A stretch of 64,000 bases of DNA from NCBI GenBank assembly GCA_002287035.1, contig NSKG01000011.1:1-64000 (forward strand), in the 5' to 3' direction. The position numbers were made by a program, and so were the translations under genes. The stretch is from Pseudomonas sp. WN033. Lineage in GTDB: Bacteria > Pseudomonadota > Gammaproteobacteria > Pseudomonadales > Pseudomonadaceae. Of the stretch, positions 53,833 through 63,040 are shown in pieces. The notes under the pieces were generated by a model. It was given only the letters and a program-made list of their open reading frames with translations, ran no database searches and was not told the origin of the DNA. How positions within the stretch are numbered: the first letter of the stretch is position 1; each line of letters begins with the position of its first letter.

Positions 53833-54717
53833 TCACTCCAGAGATTCCATACCATCCCGGCGCACATAGGCCTGTACCCGGTCATCGGGTACCCGCTCGA
53901 GCAGGGGATTGTTCCAGTCCACGATCTCACCCAATCCGATCACCAGCATGCCGCCCGGCGCCAGGCGCCGGACCATCAGGTTGAGCAGGTCGCGCCGACG
54001 CCAACGGCGGAAATAGATGAGCAGGTTCTGACAAAAGATGACGTCCAGGTCCTGAATCGGAGCCTGGGCAAGTTCAAGAATATTCAGCCGACTGAAGCAC
54101 ACCCGCTCGCGCAGATTGGCGACTACCTCATAGCTGCCATCCTCCTGCGGGCGCAGCCAGGTATCACGCTCGGGGACTTGCAACTGGGTCATGCGGCTCT
54201 GGGCATAGCGAGCCTGTCTACCCTGCTCCAGCGCCCGCGCACTGATATCGGTCGCCCAGACCCCGTAGTCGCGCGCCGCGCGACCCTGGGCCTGCAGACT
54301 GCGCTCGGCCACCATCGCCAGCGAGTAGGCTTCCTCACCACTGGCACAGCCAACACTCCAGAGCTGCAAGGGCTGGCCGGCAGGCCGCTGCGCCAGGCGC
54401 TGGGTCAGGTAGCGAGCCACGCAGTCAAATGACGGTCGATGGCGCATAAAACTGGTTTCACGCACGGTCAGCCGGTCGATCAGGGTCGACCACTCCACCG
54501 CCCCGACCGGCCCTTGGGTCACATGCTCGTAGTAGTGCTGATAATCATCGATCCCCAACTCGCGCATGCGCACGCCCAGGCTGGTCTGCAGGAACAGCTT
54601 GCGCTGCGCGCTGACACAGACGCCCGTGCGATTTTCCAGCAGCGTTTGCCATTGGTGAAACTGGCGGTTGTCCATGTCCGGCAGTTGCTGCAATGACCAG
54701 TTGGGTTGTTTTTGCAC
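53833..54717 (-). CDS. pilK: Chemoreceptor methyltransferase PilK (CheR type)
   Basis: A 294-residue SAM-dependent methyltransferase that methylates PilJ. It has the CheR N-terminal helical domain, then the SAM site LWSVGCASGEEAYSLAM and CheR-typical ATDIS and DVIFCQNLLIYF. The GTG at 54717 has GAGGGG 8 bases upstream and is preferred to an ATG at 54675 without a visible ribosome site. It abuts chpA and follows pilJ. Confidence 0.92.
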   Translation of the reverse strand: MQKQPNWSLQQLPDMDNRQFHQWQTLLENRTGVCVSAQRKLFLQTSLGVRMRELGIDDYQHYYEHVTQGPVGAVEWSTLIDRLTVRETSFMRHRPSFDCVARYLTQRLAQRPAGQPLQLWSVGCASGEEAYSLAMVAERSLQAQGRAARDYGVWATDISARALEQGRQARYAQSRMTQLQVPERDTWLRPQEDGSYEVVANLRERVCFSRLNILELAQAPIQDLDVIFCQNLLIYFRRWRRRDLLNLMVRRLAPGGMLVIGLGEIVDWNNPLLERVPDDRVQAYVRRDGMESLE

Positions 54718-54776
54718 CTTGTACCCCTCGCTGACGCCGGCAGCGGGGTCGCCGAGCCGGCGCCCCGTCTTTCAGA

Positions 54777-56816
54777 CTAGCCCTTTTGGTCTGGCAAGGT
54801 GAAGCCTTCAACCGACTGGCGCATGGCGTCGGCCAGCTTGGCCAGCTCACCGATGCTGCGCGCCGTGGCGGTGGTACCCGCCGAGGTCTGCGAGGTGATT
54901 TCCTGAATCACGTTCATGGTGTTGGAGATGTGGCCTGCGGACGAGGCCTGCTGACGTGCAGCGTTGGAAATGTTCTGAATCAGCGCCGCCAGACTGGTGG
55001 ATACCTTCTCGATCTCTTCCAGGGCCACACCCGCATCCTGGGCCAGACGCGCACCACTGACTACCTCGGAAGTGGTTTGCTCCATCGAGATTACTGCCTC
55101 GTTGGTATCCGTCTGAATGGTTTTAACCAGCGCCTCAATCTGCTTGGTCGCCGCCGATGAACGCTCCGCCAGACGCTGTACTTCGTCGGCTACCACCGCG
55201 AAGCCCCGACCGGCATCACCGGCCATCGACGCCTGAATCGCCGCGTTCAAGGCCAGAATGTTGGTCTGGTCAGCAATGTCGTTAATCAGGCTTACGATGT
55301 CACCAATCTCCTGGGACGACTCACCCAGGCGCTTGATCCGCTTGGAAGTATCCTGGATCTGTTCGCGAATGGTATCCATGCCAACGATGGTGTTCTGTAC
55401 TACCTCGTTGCCCTTGTTGGCGATGGCTACCGAGCGCTCCGCTACCGCTGACGATTCGGCAGCGTTGGCCGATACCTGATCAATCGACACCGCCATCTCG
55501 TTAACCGCAGCCGAAGCCCCGGCAATTTCCTGGGCCTGGTGTTCGGACGCCTCGGCCAGATGCATCGCCGTACCCTGGGTTTCCTGAGCCGCTGTAGCCA
55601 CTTGCAGAGCGGTTTCGTTAATGGTTTGAACCAGCGCCCGCAGTTGGTCGATCGAGTAGTTGATCGAGTCGGCGATGGCCCCGGTGAAGTCCTCGGTCAC
55701 CGTCGCCTCGGCCGTCAGGTCACCGTCGGCAAGGTCGGCGATTTCGTCGAGCAGACGCAGAATCGCGGCCTGGTTACGTTCGTTCTTTTCCGCCGTTTCG
55801 GCCAGACGCTGGCGGGTCTCGCGGGTCATCTGCACACCGATCAACAGAATGCAGCCCAGCGCGATCAAGGCCAGCACATAGCCCAGCAGGGTATTGGCCA
55901 GACGCGAGTTGCTGCGCGCCTCAAAGTTATCGGCCAGCCTGGAAGTGTTATCCAGCAGCGACTGCGAGTCGGTGAAGATTTCGTTGGCGGCGGTACGTAC
56001 CAGATAAAGCTCCGGCGAGGTCAGCAGGATCTCGTCCACCGAATCGGATACAAAGCTAAACTGATTGGCGATTTCGTTAAGACGGGCGCGCACATCCTCA
56101 TCATCGACCCGCTCAATGCCCATCACCGCATTACCCGTCAACATACCCTGTAGTACCCGACCGAACAGCGCAGCGTCACGACCGAAACTGTCAGCCGCCA
56201 TGACCGCATCGGCGTCACCACTGAGTACCCGGTTTACCGAACCGAGAATCCGTTCAGCCAGCAGAGACTGACGCTGGGCGATAGCGACCTGGTCAGCCGG
56301 TGTGCGGTTTTCGATCAGCACCTCAACCACATCCTCGTACTCGACCTGCAGGTAAGGAATGGTATCTGCCAGCACCATGGCTACCTCGTGCAGCGACAAT
56401 ACCGTGCGCTGACTGGCCAGGATCGCATCAGCGTTGCTCCGCACCTTGTCCCAGTCGGCCTGTGCAGCACCCATGATGCTCGCCACACTGGCTGGCGCGG
56501 CCGGCAGAGCGGTTTCCTCACGGCCTTCCGTCAGATAACCCCAGCGCTCCTGGAAGTCATTGCGCGCTTCCAGCAGCAGACCGAAGGCCTCCTGGGTCCC
56601 GGTCGCCGCCTCGGTCGCCGACTTGGAAATCTGCTGGGACAGTACCCGCAGTTCACCGGCGTGCGCGATGTATTCGGTGTCGTAGGAACTCTGGAGGTTC
56701 AGGTACAAAAAGTTCACGAACAGCAGCAGCAACGACAGGATCAGCGCGGCGAACAGGCCACTGATCGTGCGGTTACCGCGCATGGCGGACAGTATCTGCA
56801 AATCGAGCTTTTTCAT
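54777..56816 (-). CDS. pilJ: Type IV pilus chemoreceptor PilJ
   Basis: A 679-residue methyl-accepting protein with two membrane helices (about 19-40 and 306-326), a large helical periplasmic region with PilJ-type repeats (residues about 41-305), a HAMP segment and the signalling domain tip ([35 protein letters not shown]). PilJ detects pilin retraction or surface contact and signals through PilI to ChpA. Confidence 0.95.
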   Translation of the reverse strand: MKKLDLQILSAMRGNRTISGLFAALILSLLLLFVNFLYLNLQSSYDTEYIAHAGELRVLSQQISKSATEAATGTQEAFGLLLEARNDFQERWGYLTEGREETALPAAPASVASIMGAAQADWDKVRSNADAILASQRTVLSLHEVAMVLADTIPYLQVEYEDVVEVLIENRTPADQVAIAQRQSLLAERILGSVNRVLSGDADAVMAADSFGRDAALFGRVLQGMLTGNAVMGIERVDDEDVRARLNEIANQFSFVSDSVDEILLTSPELYLVRTAANEIFTDSQSLLDNTSRLADNFEARSNSRLANTLLGYVLALIALGCILLIGVQMTRETRQRLAETAEKNERNQAAILRLLDEIADLADGDLTAEATVTEDFTGAIADSINYSIDQLRALVQTINETALQVATAAQETQGTAMHLAEASEHQAQEIAGASAAVNEMAVSIDQVSANAAESSAVAERSVAIANKGNEVVQNTIVGMDTIREQIQDTSKRIKRLGESSQEIGDIVSLINDIADQTNILALNAAIQASMAGDAGRGFAVVADEVQRLAERSSAATKQIEALVKTIQTDTNEAVISMEQTTSEVVSGARLAQDAGVALEEIEKVSTSLAALIQNISNAARQQASSAGHISNTMNVIQEITSQTSAGTTATARSIGELAKLADAMRQSVEGFTLPDQKG

Positions 56817-56897
56817 CTTCTGGCCCCTACCTGGCCTACAGCGTAGTTCTAATTACCCTTGGACTGTCACGGTGCCCTGACCGGCCACCGCCCCCGA

Positions 56898-57434
56898 TCA
56901 GATCGCCACGTCGAGAAACGCCTGATCGCGCGCCAGTGCCCTGAAGTTGAACACCAGCGATGTCTGTTGCCCGACGTAAGCGCCCACAACAAAAGGGCTT
57001 AATTCCGGCGCCACGCTTGGCGCCTCGGCGGTGAAGGTACTGACCGGAAAATGCTGCATACCCAGCAGTTCATCGACCAGCAGCCCCACGAACAGTCCGT
57101 CGCGGTCCAGCACCAGTACCCGACGCTGCTTGCGTGAGCCACTGCTGGCACTGCCGAAAAAACGTCCGAGATCGATGATCGGCAACAGCCGACCACGCAC
57201 ATTGGCCACTCCCCGCACCCAGCTCTTGACCCGGGGTAAGGCGGTGTAGCGCGGTTCGTGCAGAATCTCGCTGACTTCACCCATGGCTGCGATCAGGGTT
57301 TGATCGCCCAGCCGAAAACCGACGCCGCTCCAGGTCTCGCTGACCACGTCCTGAGCCGGCAAACCGGTCGCCTGCTGGCGACACAGCCCGGTCAACTGCA
57401 ACAGCAGATCAAAAGGGTGATTTGACTCAGACAT
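56898..57434 (-). CDS. pilI: CheW-like adaptor PilI
   Basis: A 178-residue CheW-domain protein coupling PilJ to ChpA. It begins MSESNHPFDLLLQLTGLC and has the CheW core (LIAAMGEVSEILHEPRYTALPRVKSWVRGVANVRGRLLPIIDLGRFFG). The start at 57434 was chosen over a site 15 codons upstream overlapping pilH. Confidence 0.95.
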   Translation of the reverse strand: MSESNHPFDLLLQLTGLCRQQATGLPAQDVVSETWSGVGFRLGDQTLIAAMGEVSEILHEPRYTALPRVKSWVRGVANVRGRLLPIIDLGRFFGSASSGSRKQRRVLVLDRDGLFVGLLVDELLGMQHFPVSTFTAEAPSVAPELSPFVVGAYVGQQTSLVFNFRALARDQAFLDVAI

Positions 57435-57478
57435 GCCGGCCCTGTTCTGGTTGTTATGCGGCACGGTGGAGGTGACCA

Positions 57479-57844
57479 CTAGCTGCCCAGCACCGACTTC
57501 AGCGTCTGGATCAGGGTCGCTTCCTCAACCGGTTTGGTCAGGTAATCCTTGGCCCCCTGGCGCTTGCCCCAGACCTTGTCGGTTTCCTGATCCTTGGTGG
57601 TGACGATGATGACCGGGATGCTTCCGGTTTCCGGATCCTTGGTCAGTTGGCGGGTGGCCTGAAAGCCATTGAGGCCAGGCATGACGATGTCCATCAGGAC
57701 TGCATCGGGCTTTTCCTGGCGGGCCAGGGCAACGCCATCAGCACCGTTGTCGGCCTTGAGCACCTCATAGCCATTTTTTTCCAGCATGCCAGTCAGCTTG
57801 TACAGCTCGGTTGGCGAGTCATCCACGATAAGAATTCTGGCCAT
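57479..57844 (-). CDS. pilH: Response regulator PilH
   Basis: A 121-residue single-domain receiver with phosphoacceptor Asp52 (VLMDIVMPGLNGFQA). PilH opposes PilG, biasing the system to pilus retraction through PilT or acting as a phosphate sink. It lies 38 bp after pilG. Confidence 0.95.
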   Translation of the reverse strand: MARILIVDDSPTELYKLTGMLEKNGYEVLKADNGADGVALARQEKPDAVLMDIVMPGLNGFQATRQLTKDPETGSIPVIIVTTKDQETDKVWGKRQGAKDYLTKPVEEATLIQTLKSVLGS

Positions 57845-57882
57845 TGGGCTCCCCTGGTATTTCCAAAATGGTACTGCGTGCC

Positions 57883-58299
57883 TCAGGCGCTGGCGGCCCC
57901 GGCGGCATTATTATCGGTTTGTGGTACGTGGGTGCGAATTGCTCCCAGCAGCTCTTCCTTGCTGAACGGCTTGGTCAGGTACTGATCCGAACCGACAATC
58001 CGGCCCTTGGCCTTGTCGAACAGACCGTCCTTGCTCGACAGCATGATCACTGGGGTGGCACGAAACGCACTGTTGTTCTTGATCAGCGCACAAGTCTGAT
58101 AACCGTCGAGTCGCGGCATCATGATATCGACAAAGATGATATCCGGATGGTTATCGGCAATCTTGGCCAATGCGTCAAAACCATCGACTGCGGTGATGAC
58201 CGTACACCCGACTTTCTTCAGCAAGGTTTCCGCCGTACGTCGGATGGTCTTGCTGTCATCAATCACCATGACCTTCAGGCTTTCGAAATTTTCTTCCAT
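57883..58299 (-). CDS. pilG: Response regulator PilG
   Basis: A 138-residue single-domain receiver with Asp58 (IIFVDIMMPRLDGYQ), acidic pair VIDDS and conserved Lys in LTKPFSKEE. PilG promotes pilus extension and stimulates cAMP synthesis via CyaB in Pseudomonas aeruginosa. It is the first gene of the cluster, divergent from gshB across 222 bp. Confidence 0.95.
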   Translation of the reverse strand: MEENFESLKVMVIDDSKTIRRTAETLLKKVGCTVITAVDGFDALAKIADNHPDIIFVDIMMPRLDGYQTCALIKNNSAFRATPVIMLSSKDGLFDKAKGRIVGSDQYLTKPFSKEELLGAIRTHVPQTDNNAAGAASA

Positions 58300-58521
58300 A
58301 AGACCAGCCTTATTATAAATGGAGGCTTATATCACCGGGCGGCAAAGAGCCGGCCGTAGCCCAGCCAATCCCTTTCCGCGTACTTTTAACACAGATTTCC
58401 TGGTCAATCTATAAACCCCTCTCCGGTATGGGACAGAGCCGACATTTCGTCAATCTTCCACCCCGAGCCAGGCAGAGGTTACACTCCAAAACCCATCAAC
58501 AGTTCAGCGGACCCGCCTCCT

Positions 58522-59478
58522 ATGCACATTCGCCTCGGCATCGTCATGGATCCGATCAACGCGATCCACTACAAGAAAGACAGCTCACTGGCCATGCTGC
58601 TGGCAGCCCAGGCACGCCAGTGGGAACTGTTCTATCTGGAGCCGGACGACCTGTTCCTGAGCGACGGCAAGGCCATGGGCCGGATGCGTGCGCTGAAGGT
58701 ACATGCCGACCCCAAACACTGGTTCGACCTGGGTGAACCAGAAGCCGCTCCGCTGGCCAAACTGGACGTGGTCCTGATGCGCAAGGACCCGCCGTTTGAC
58801 AACGAATTCCTCTATGCCACCCATATCCTCGAGGCCGCCGAGCGCGACGGCGTACTGGTAGTCAATCGCGCCGCCAGCCTGCGCGACTGCAACGAAAAGC
58901 TGTTCGCCACCCAGTTCCCGCAATGCGCGCCGACCAACGTCGTGTCCCGCAAGGCAGACATTCTGCGCGCATTTGCCCAACAACACCGTGACGTCATTCT
59001 CAAACCACTCGACGGCATGGGCGGCTCGATGATTTTCCGCATCCGCGAGAACGATCCCAACCTCAGCGTGATCATTGAGACCCTGACCCGTCATGGTCAG
59101 CAGCAGATCATGGCTCAGCGCTACCTGCCGGAAATCGTTGATGGTGACAAGCGCATCCTGATGATCAACGGCGAACCGGTGCCCTACTGCCTGGCGCGCA
59201 TTCCGCAGCAAGGCGAAACCCGTGGCAATCTGGCTGCCGGCGGTCGCGGCGAAGCTCGTCCCCTGACCGAACGCGACCGCTGGATCGCCAGTCAGGTTGG
59301 TCCGACCCTGCGCGAGCGTGGCCTGCTGTTCGTCGGCCTGGACGTGATCGGTGATTACCTGACCGAAATCAATGTCACCAGCCCAACCTGCATCCGCGAG
59401 ATCGATGCCGCCTACGATACCGACATCGGCGGACGACTAATGGACTGTATTGAGGAACAGCTCAAAGTTGGCGCATAG
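58522..59478 (+). CDS. gshB: Glutathione synthetase
   Basis: A 318-residue ATP-grasp enzyme that joins gamma-glutamylcysteine and glycine. It begins MHIRLGIVMDPINAIHYKKDSS and has ATP-grasp features (VILKPLDGMGGSMIFRI and a C-terminal EINVTSPTCIREI). Length equals the family norm. Location between pilG and tonB is conserved in pseudomonads. Confidence 0.97.
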   Translation: MHIRLGIVMDPINAIHYKKDSSLAMLLAAQARQWELFYLEPDDLFLSDGKAMGRMRALKVHADPKHWFDLGEPEAAPLAKLDVVLMRKDPPFDNEFLYATHILEAAERDGVLVVNRAASLRDCNEKLFATQFPQCAPTNVVSRKADILRAFAQQHRDVILKPLDGMGGSMIFRIRENDPNLSVIIETLTRHGQQQIMAQRYLPEIVDGDKRILMINGEPVPYCLARIPQQGETRGNLAAGGRGEARPLTERDRWIASQVGPTLRERGLLFVGLDVIGDYLTEINVTSPTCIREIDAAYDTDIGGRLMDCIEEQLKVGA

Positions 59479-59541
59479 ACTTTTGCCGCATGGCGGGGCA
59501 GACTGCGCAGGAATCGGGTATGCCCCTTGTTTACGGACCAC

Positions 59542-60441
59542 ATGAATACCGCAGTAGTCGCCCCCAGCCAGCTTGAACCCCCAGTCGTCAGCGCCAATGA
59601 CCGACTGGGCTTCACCCTGTTCCTGGCCGCAGTACTGCATGCGCTGGTCGTTCTCGGCATCACCTTCGATCTGCCCAAACCCAGCGAGCTGTCGAAAACC
59701 CTGGAAATCACCCTCGCCACCCAGCCCAGCGACAAGGTGCCCGAGCAGGCCGATTATCTGGCCCAGATCAACCAGGAAGGCAGCGGCACGCTGGAACACA
59801 AGGCCGCGCCCAGCACCCCGGAGCAGGCTCCGTTCCAGGACAGCGAGATTCACGAAGTCACACCACCGGCCGAAGCCAGCAGCCCGCCCCCAGTCCCGCA
59901 GCAACAAGCCCCGGTGGTAACCACCCAGGCCCCCAGCCGCGACCGGGTCAGCCCGACCCCGATCCAGCCAGAGCCGGTCGAACAGCCGCGCCCGCTGCAA
60001 CGCTTCGATCTGTCGCGCCTGTCAGAGGAAATTGCCAGCCTGGAAGCGCAACTGGCTGATGAACGCCAGCAATACGCCAAACGTCCGCGCGTGCACCGGC
60101 TCAATGCCGCCTCGACCATGCAGGATAAGGGCGCCTACTACAAGGAAGCCTGGCGCCGCAAAGTCGAACAGGTCGGCAACCAGAACTACCCGGCTCAGGC
60201 CCGGCAAAACCGGATTTACGGCAGTCTGCGGCTGATGGTCGCAATCAACCGTGACGGCAGCCTGCGCGATGTCCAGGTGCTGGAGTCCTCAGGCCACCAG
60301 ATCCTTGACCAGGCCGCCCTGCGCATCGTCCGCCTGGCCGCCCCCTACGCCCCCTTCACCGGCGATCTGCTCGACGTCGACGTCCTGGAAATCATCCGCA
60401 CCTGGCGTTTCGAGCCCGGCGACCGGGTCTCCAGCTTTTAA
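59542..60441 (+). CDS. tonB: TonB-type energy transducer (TonB3-like)
   Basis: A 299-residue protein with an N-terminal membrane anchor (about 25-44), a Pro/Gln/Ala-rich periplasmic linker (about 85-160), and a C-terminal TonB domain (YPAQARQNRIYGSLRLMVAINRDGSLRDVQVLESSG). In Pseudomonas aeruginosa the homologue at this place, tonB3, is needed for twitching motility, matching the adjacent pil-chp genes. The ATG at 59542 was preferred to a TTG five codons upstream. Confidence 0.88.
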   Translation: MNTAVVAPSQLEPPVVSANDRLGFTLFLAAVLHALVVLGITFDLPKPSELSKTLEITLATQPSDKVPEQADYLAQINQEGSGTLEHKAAPSTPEQAPFQDSEIHEVTPPAEASSPPPVPQQQAPVVTTQAPSRDRVSPTPIQPEPVEQPRPLQRFDLSRLSEEIASLEAQLADERQQYAKRPRVHRLNAASTMQDKGAYYKEAWRRKVEQVGNQNYPAQARQNRIYGSLRLMVAINRDGSLRDVQVLESSGHQILDQAALRIVRLAAPYAPFTGDLLDVDVLEIIRTWRFEPGDRVSSF

Positions 60442-60530
60442 CCGATACAAGCGCCACCCCTGCGCAACCTTAGCGTGCCCTACTCAGGCTCCCCCTTGCC
60501 CTCGCCTGACTTCCCCTCAATACTATGGCT

Positions 60531-61100
60531 ATGAGCACATCGACCCCGAGCTATCTCAAGCACCAGTTTCTGATCGCCATGCCACACATGAGTGATCCGC
60601 GTTTCGTGCATACCCTGATTTACCTGTGCGACCACAACGAAGAAGGCGCCATGGGCCTGGTGGTCAACCAGCCCAGCGGCCTGAGCCTGGGCGATATCCT
60701 CGATCAACTGGCGCCCGAACTCGAGGTGCCGGCCACTTGCGCCAGCCAGATCATCTATAGCGGCGGCCCGGTTCAACCCGAGCGCGGCTTTGTCCTGCAC
60801 CGGGGCGACGGCCAATGGGAGTCGACCCTGGATCTGGGCCCGATCCAGCTGACTACCTCGCGCGACATCCTGATCGACATGGCCCGCGGACACGGCCCGG
60901 ACACCGCCGTCATCGCCCTGGGCTATGCCGGCTGGGGCGCCGGCCAACTGGACCAGGAACTGATCGACAACGTCTGGCTGAGCTGCCCGGCCGACCTCTC
61001 CATCCTGTTCGACCTGCCCTGCGAGCAGCGCCTGAGCGCCGCCGCCCGCAGCCTGGGGATCGACCTCAACCTGCTGACCAGCCAGGCAGGCCACGCCTGA
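60531..61100 (+). CDS. algH: YqgE/AlgH family protein
   Basis: A 189-residue YqgE/AlgH protein (YLKHQFLIAMPHMSDPRFVHTLIYLCDHNEEGAMGLVVNQPSG; ALGYAGWGAGQLDQEL). In Pseudomonas AlgH has been linked to alginate regulation, but its biochemistry is unknown. An in-frame ATG two codons earlier is possible; the shorter start matches the homologue length. It overlaps ruvX by one base. Confidence 0.93.
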   Translation: MSTSTPSYLKHQFLIAMPHMSDPRFVHTLIYLCDHNEEGAMGLVVNQPSGLSLGDILDQLAPELEVPATCASQIIYSGGPVQPERGFVLHRGDGQWESTLDLGPIQLTTSRDILIDMARGHGPDTAVIALGYAGWGAGQLDQELIDNVWLSCPADLSILFDLPCEQRLSAAARSLGIDLNLLTSQAGHA

Positions 61101-61531
61101 TGCCGATCCGCGCCTTGGGTTTTGATTACGGCACCCGACAAATTGGTGTAGCCGTCGGCCAGAGTCTGACCGGCAGCGCCGAGCCGCTGCGCGAGCTGCG
61201 CGCCCGCGACGGCGTGCCTGACTGGGAGCAGATCGCCCGACTGATCAGCGAGTGGCGACCCGACGCCCTGGTCGTCGGCCTGCCCCTGAACATGGATGGC
61301 AGTCCCAGCGAGATGAGTGCCCGTGCGGAAAAATTCGCCCGCCGGCTTCAGGGCCGCTTCGGTCTGCCGGTCCACTGCATCGACGAACGCCTTTCCACCT
61401 TCGAAGCCAAGCAGAGCCTGCGCGACAGCGGCCGCACGCCGACCAGTTACCGCGACAATCCGGTCGACAGCCTGGCGGCGGTACTGCTGCTGCAAACCTG
61501 GCTTGGCAATCTATCCGAGGAGACATCATGA
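61100..61531 (+). CDS. ruvX: RuvX/YqgF putative pre-16S rRNA nuclease
   Basis: A 143-residue RNase H-fold protein with [32 protein letters not shown] and a C-terminal [10 protein letters not shown]. YqgF acts in 16S rRNA 5' end processing; a Holliday junction role is also claimed. Its ATG shares a base with the algH TGA, and its stop overlaps the pyrR start. Confidence 0.95.
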   Translation: MPIRALGFDYGTRQIGVAVGQSLTGSAEPLRELRARDGVPDWEQIARLISEWRPDALVVGLPLNMDGSPSEMSARAEKFARRLQGRFGLPVHCIDERLSTFEAKQSLRDSGRTPTSYRDNPVDSLAAVLLLQTWLGNLSEETS

Positions 61532-62034
61532 CCGCACTGCCCGAGGTCGAGCCGCTACTGGCGCGTATGGCCACCGAGCTGACCGCCCACCTCAAACGCC
61601 TGCAGCGGCCTGACCCCGCGTTTGTCGGGATTCACACCGGCGGCGTCTGGATCGCCGAAAGCCTGCGTCAGCGCTGCGCCCCCGAAGCCCCCCTGGGCAC
61701 CCTGGACATCGCCTTCTACCGTGATGACTTCGAGCAGGTCGGCCTGCCGCAGCGGGTGCGCCCTTCGGAGCTGCCGTTTGCCGTCGACGACCGCCACCTG
61801 ATACTGGTCGATGACGTACTGATGACTGGCCGCACTATCCGTGCCGCGCTCAACGAACTGTTCGATTATGGCCGCCCGGCCTCGGTGACCCTGGTCACCC
61901 TGCTCGACATCGAAGCCCGCCAACTGCCAATCCGTGCCGATATCCTCGGCGCCAGTCTGGCCCTGCCGCCGGGCCAACGGATAAAATTGACCGGCCCCGA
62001 GCCCCTGCACCTGACCCTGAACCCGGCAGACTGA
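61528..62034 (+). CDS. pyrR: PyrR bifunctional pyrimidine regulator/uracil phosphoribosyltransferase
   Basis: A 168-residue type I phosphoribosyltransferase with the PRPP loop [21 protein letters not shown]. PyrR senses UMP/UTP to regulate pyrimidine genes and has uracil phosphoribosyltransferase activity. GAGGAG precedes an ATG that overlaps the ruvX stop (ATGA). pyrB follows after 7 bp. Confidence 0.95.
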   Translation: MTALPEVEPLLARMATELTAHLKRLQRPDPAFVGIHTGGVWIAESLRQRCAPEAPLGTLDIAFYRDDFEQVGLPQRVRPSELPFAVDDRHLILVDDVLMTGRTIRAALNELFDYGRPASVTLVTLLDIEARQLPIRADILGASLALPPGQRIKLTGPEPLHLTLNPAD

Positions 62035-62041
62035 GAGCCCC

Positions 62042-63037
62042 ATGAGCCTGACACCCAGCCACCTGCAACTCAATCACCAGGGCCAATTGCGCCACTTTCT
62101 GACCATCGAGGGACTGTCGCGCGAATTGCTGACTGAACTGCTGGACACCGCCGACTCATTTCTCGAAGTCGGCGAACGCGCGGTCAAGAAGGTCCCATTG
62201 CTGCGCGGCAAGACCGTCTGCAACGTGTTCTTCGAGAACTCCACGCGCACCCGCACCACCTTCGAACTGGCCGCCAAGCGACTGTCGGCTGACGTGCTTA
62301 ACCTGAACATCTCGACCTCTTCGACCAGCAAGGGTGAGACGCTGTTCGATACCCTGCAGAACCTTGAAGCCATGGCCGCCGACATGTTTATCGTCCGCCA
62401 TGGCGACTCCGGTGCTGCGCACTTCATCGCCGAGAAGGTCTGCCCCCAGGTCGCCATCGTCAACGCCGGCGACGGCAACCATGCGCACCCGACCCAGGCC
62501 ATGCTCGACATGTTGACCATCCGCCGGCATGCCGGCGACTTCAAAAATCTGTCGGTGGCGATCGTCGGCGACATTCTGCATTCACGGGTGGCGCGCTCGA
62601 ACATGCTGGCGCTCAAAACCCTTGGCTGCGAGGATCTGCGGGTGATCGCCCCGCGCACCCTGCTGCCGGCCGGTATCGAACAGTACGGCGTACGGGTGTT
62701 CAACGACCTGCGCACCGGCCTGCGTGATGTCGACGTGGTGATCATGCTGCGCCTGCAGAAAGAACGCATGCAAAGCGGCCTGCTGCCCAGCGAAGGCGAG
62801 TTCTACCGGCTCTACGGCCTGACCCGGGAAACCCTGGCGCTGGCCAAGCCCGAAGCCCTGGTGATGCACCCCGGGCCGATCAACCGCGGGGTGGAAATCG
62901 AATCGGAAGTCGCCGACGGCCCACAGTCGGTGATTCTCAATCAGGTCACCTACGGTATCGCCGTGCGTATGGCGGTGATGTCGATGGCCATGGCCGGCCA
63001 GAACGCTCAGCGCCAGCTCAACCAGGAAGCCCAGTAA
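62042..63037 (+). CDS. pyrB: Aspartate carbamoyltransferase catalytic subunit
   Basis: A 331-residue enzyme forming carbamoyl-aspartate in pyrimidine synthesis. Carbamoyl-phosphate contacts lie in [13 protein letters not shown] (Ser67-Thr-Arg-Thr), with [14 protein letters not shown] and [11 protein letters not shown] further on. As in pseudomonads it is followed by an inactive dihydroorotase, with which it forms the large class A complex. Confidence 0.96.
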   Translation: MSLTPSHLQLNHQGQLRHFLTIEGLSRELLTELLDTADSFLEVGERAVKKVPLLRGKTVCNVFFENSTRTRTTFELAAKRLSADVLNLNISTSSTSKGETLFDTLQNLEAMAADMFIVRHGDSGAAHFIAEKVCPQVAIVNAGDGNHAHPTQAMLDMLTIRRHAGDFKNLSVAIVGDILHSRVARSNMLALKTLGCEDLRVIAPRTLLPAGIEQYGVRVFNDLRTGLRDVDVVIMLRLQKERMQSGLLPSEGEFYRLYGLTRETLALAKPEALVMHPGPINRGVEIESEVADGPQSVILNQVTYGIAVRMAVMSMAMAGQNAQRQLNQEAQ

Positions 63038-63040
63038 CCG

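Noticed and set aside
58312..58317. TATAAT hexamer on the minus strand before pilG
   Set aside because: It lies only 13 bases before the ATG, so a start there would fall at or inside the ribosome site; no matching -35 element.
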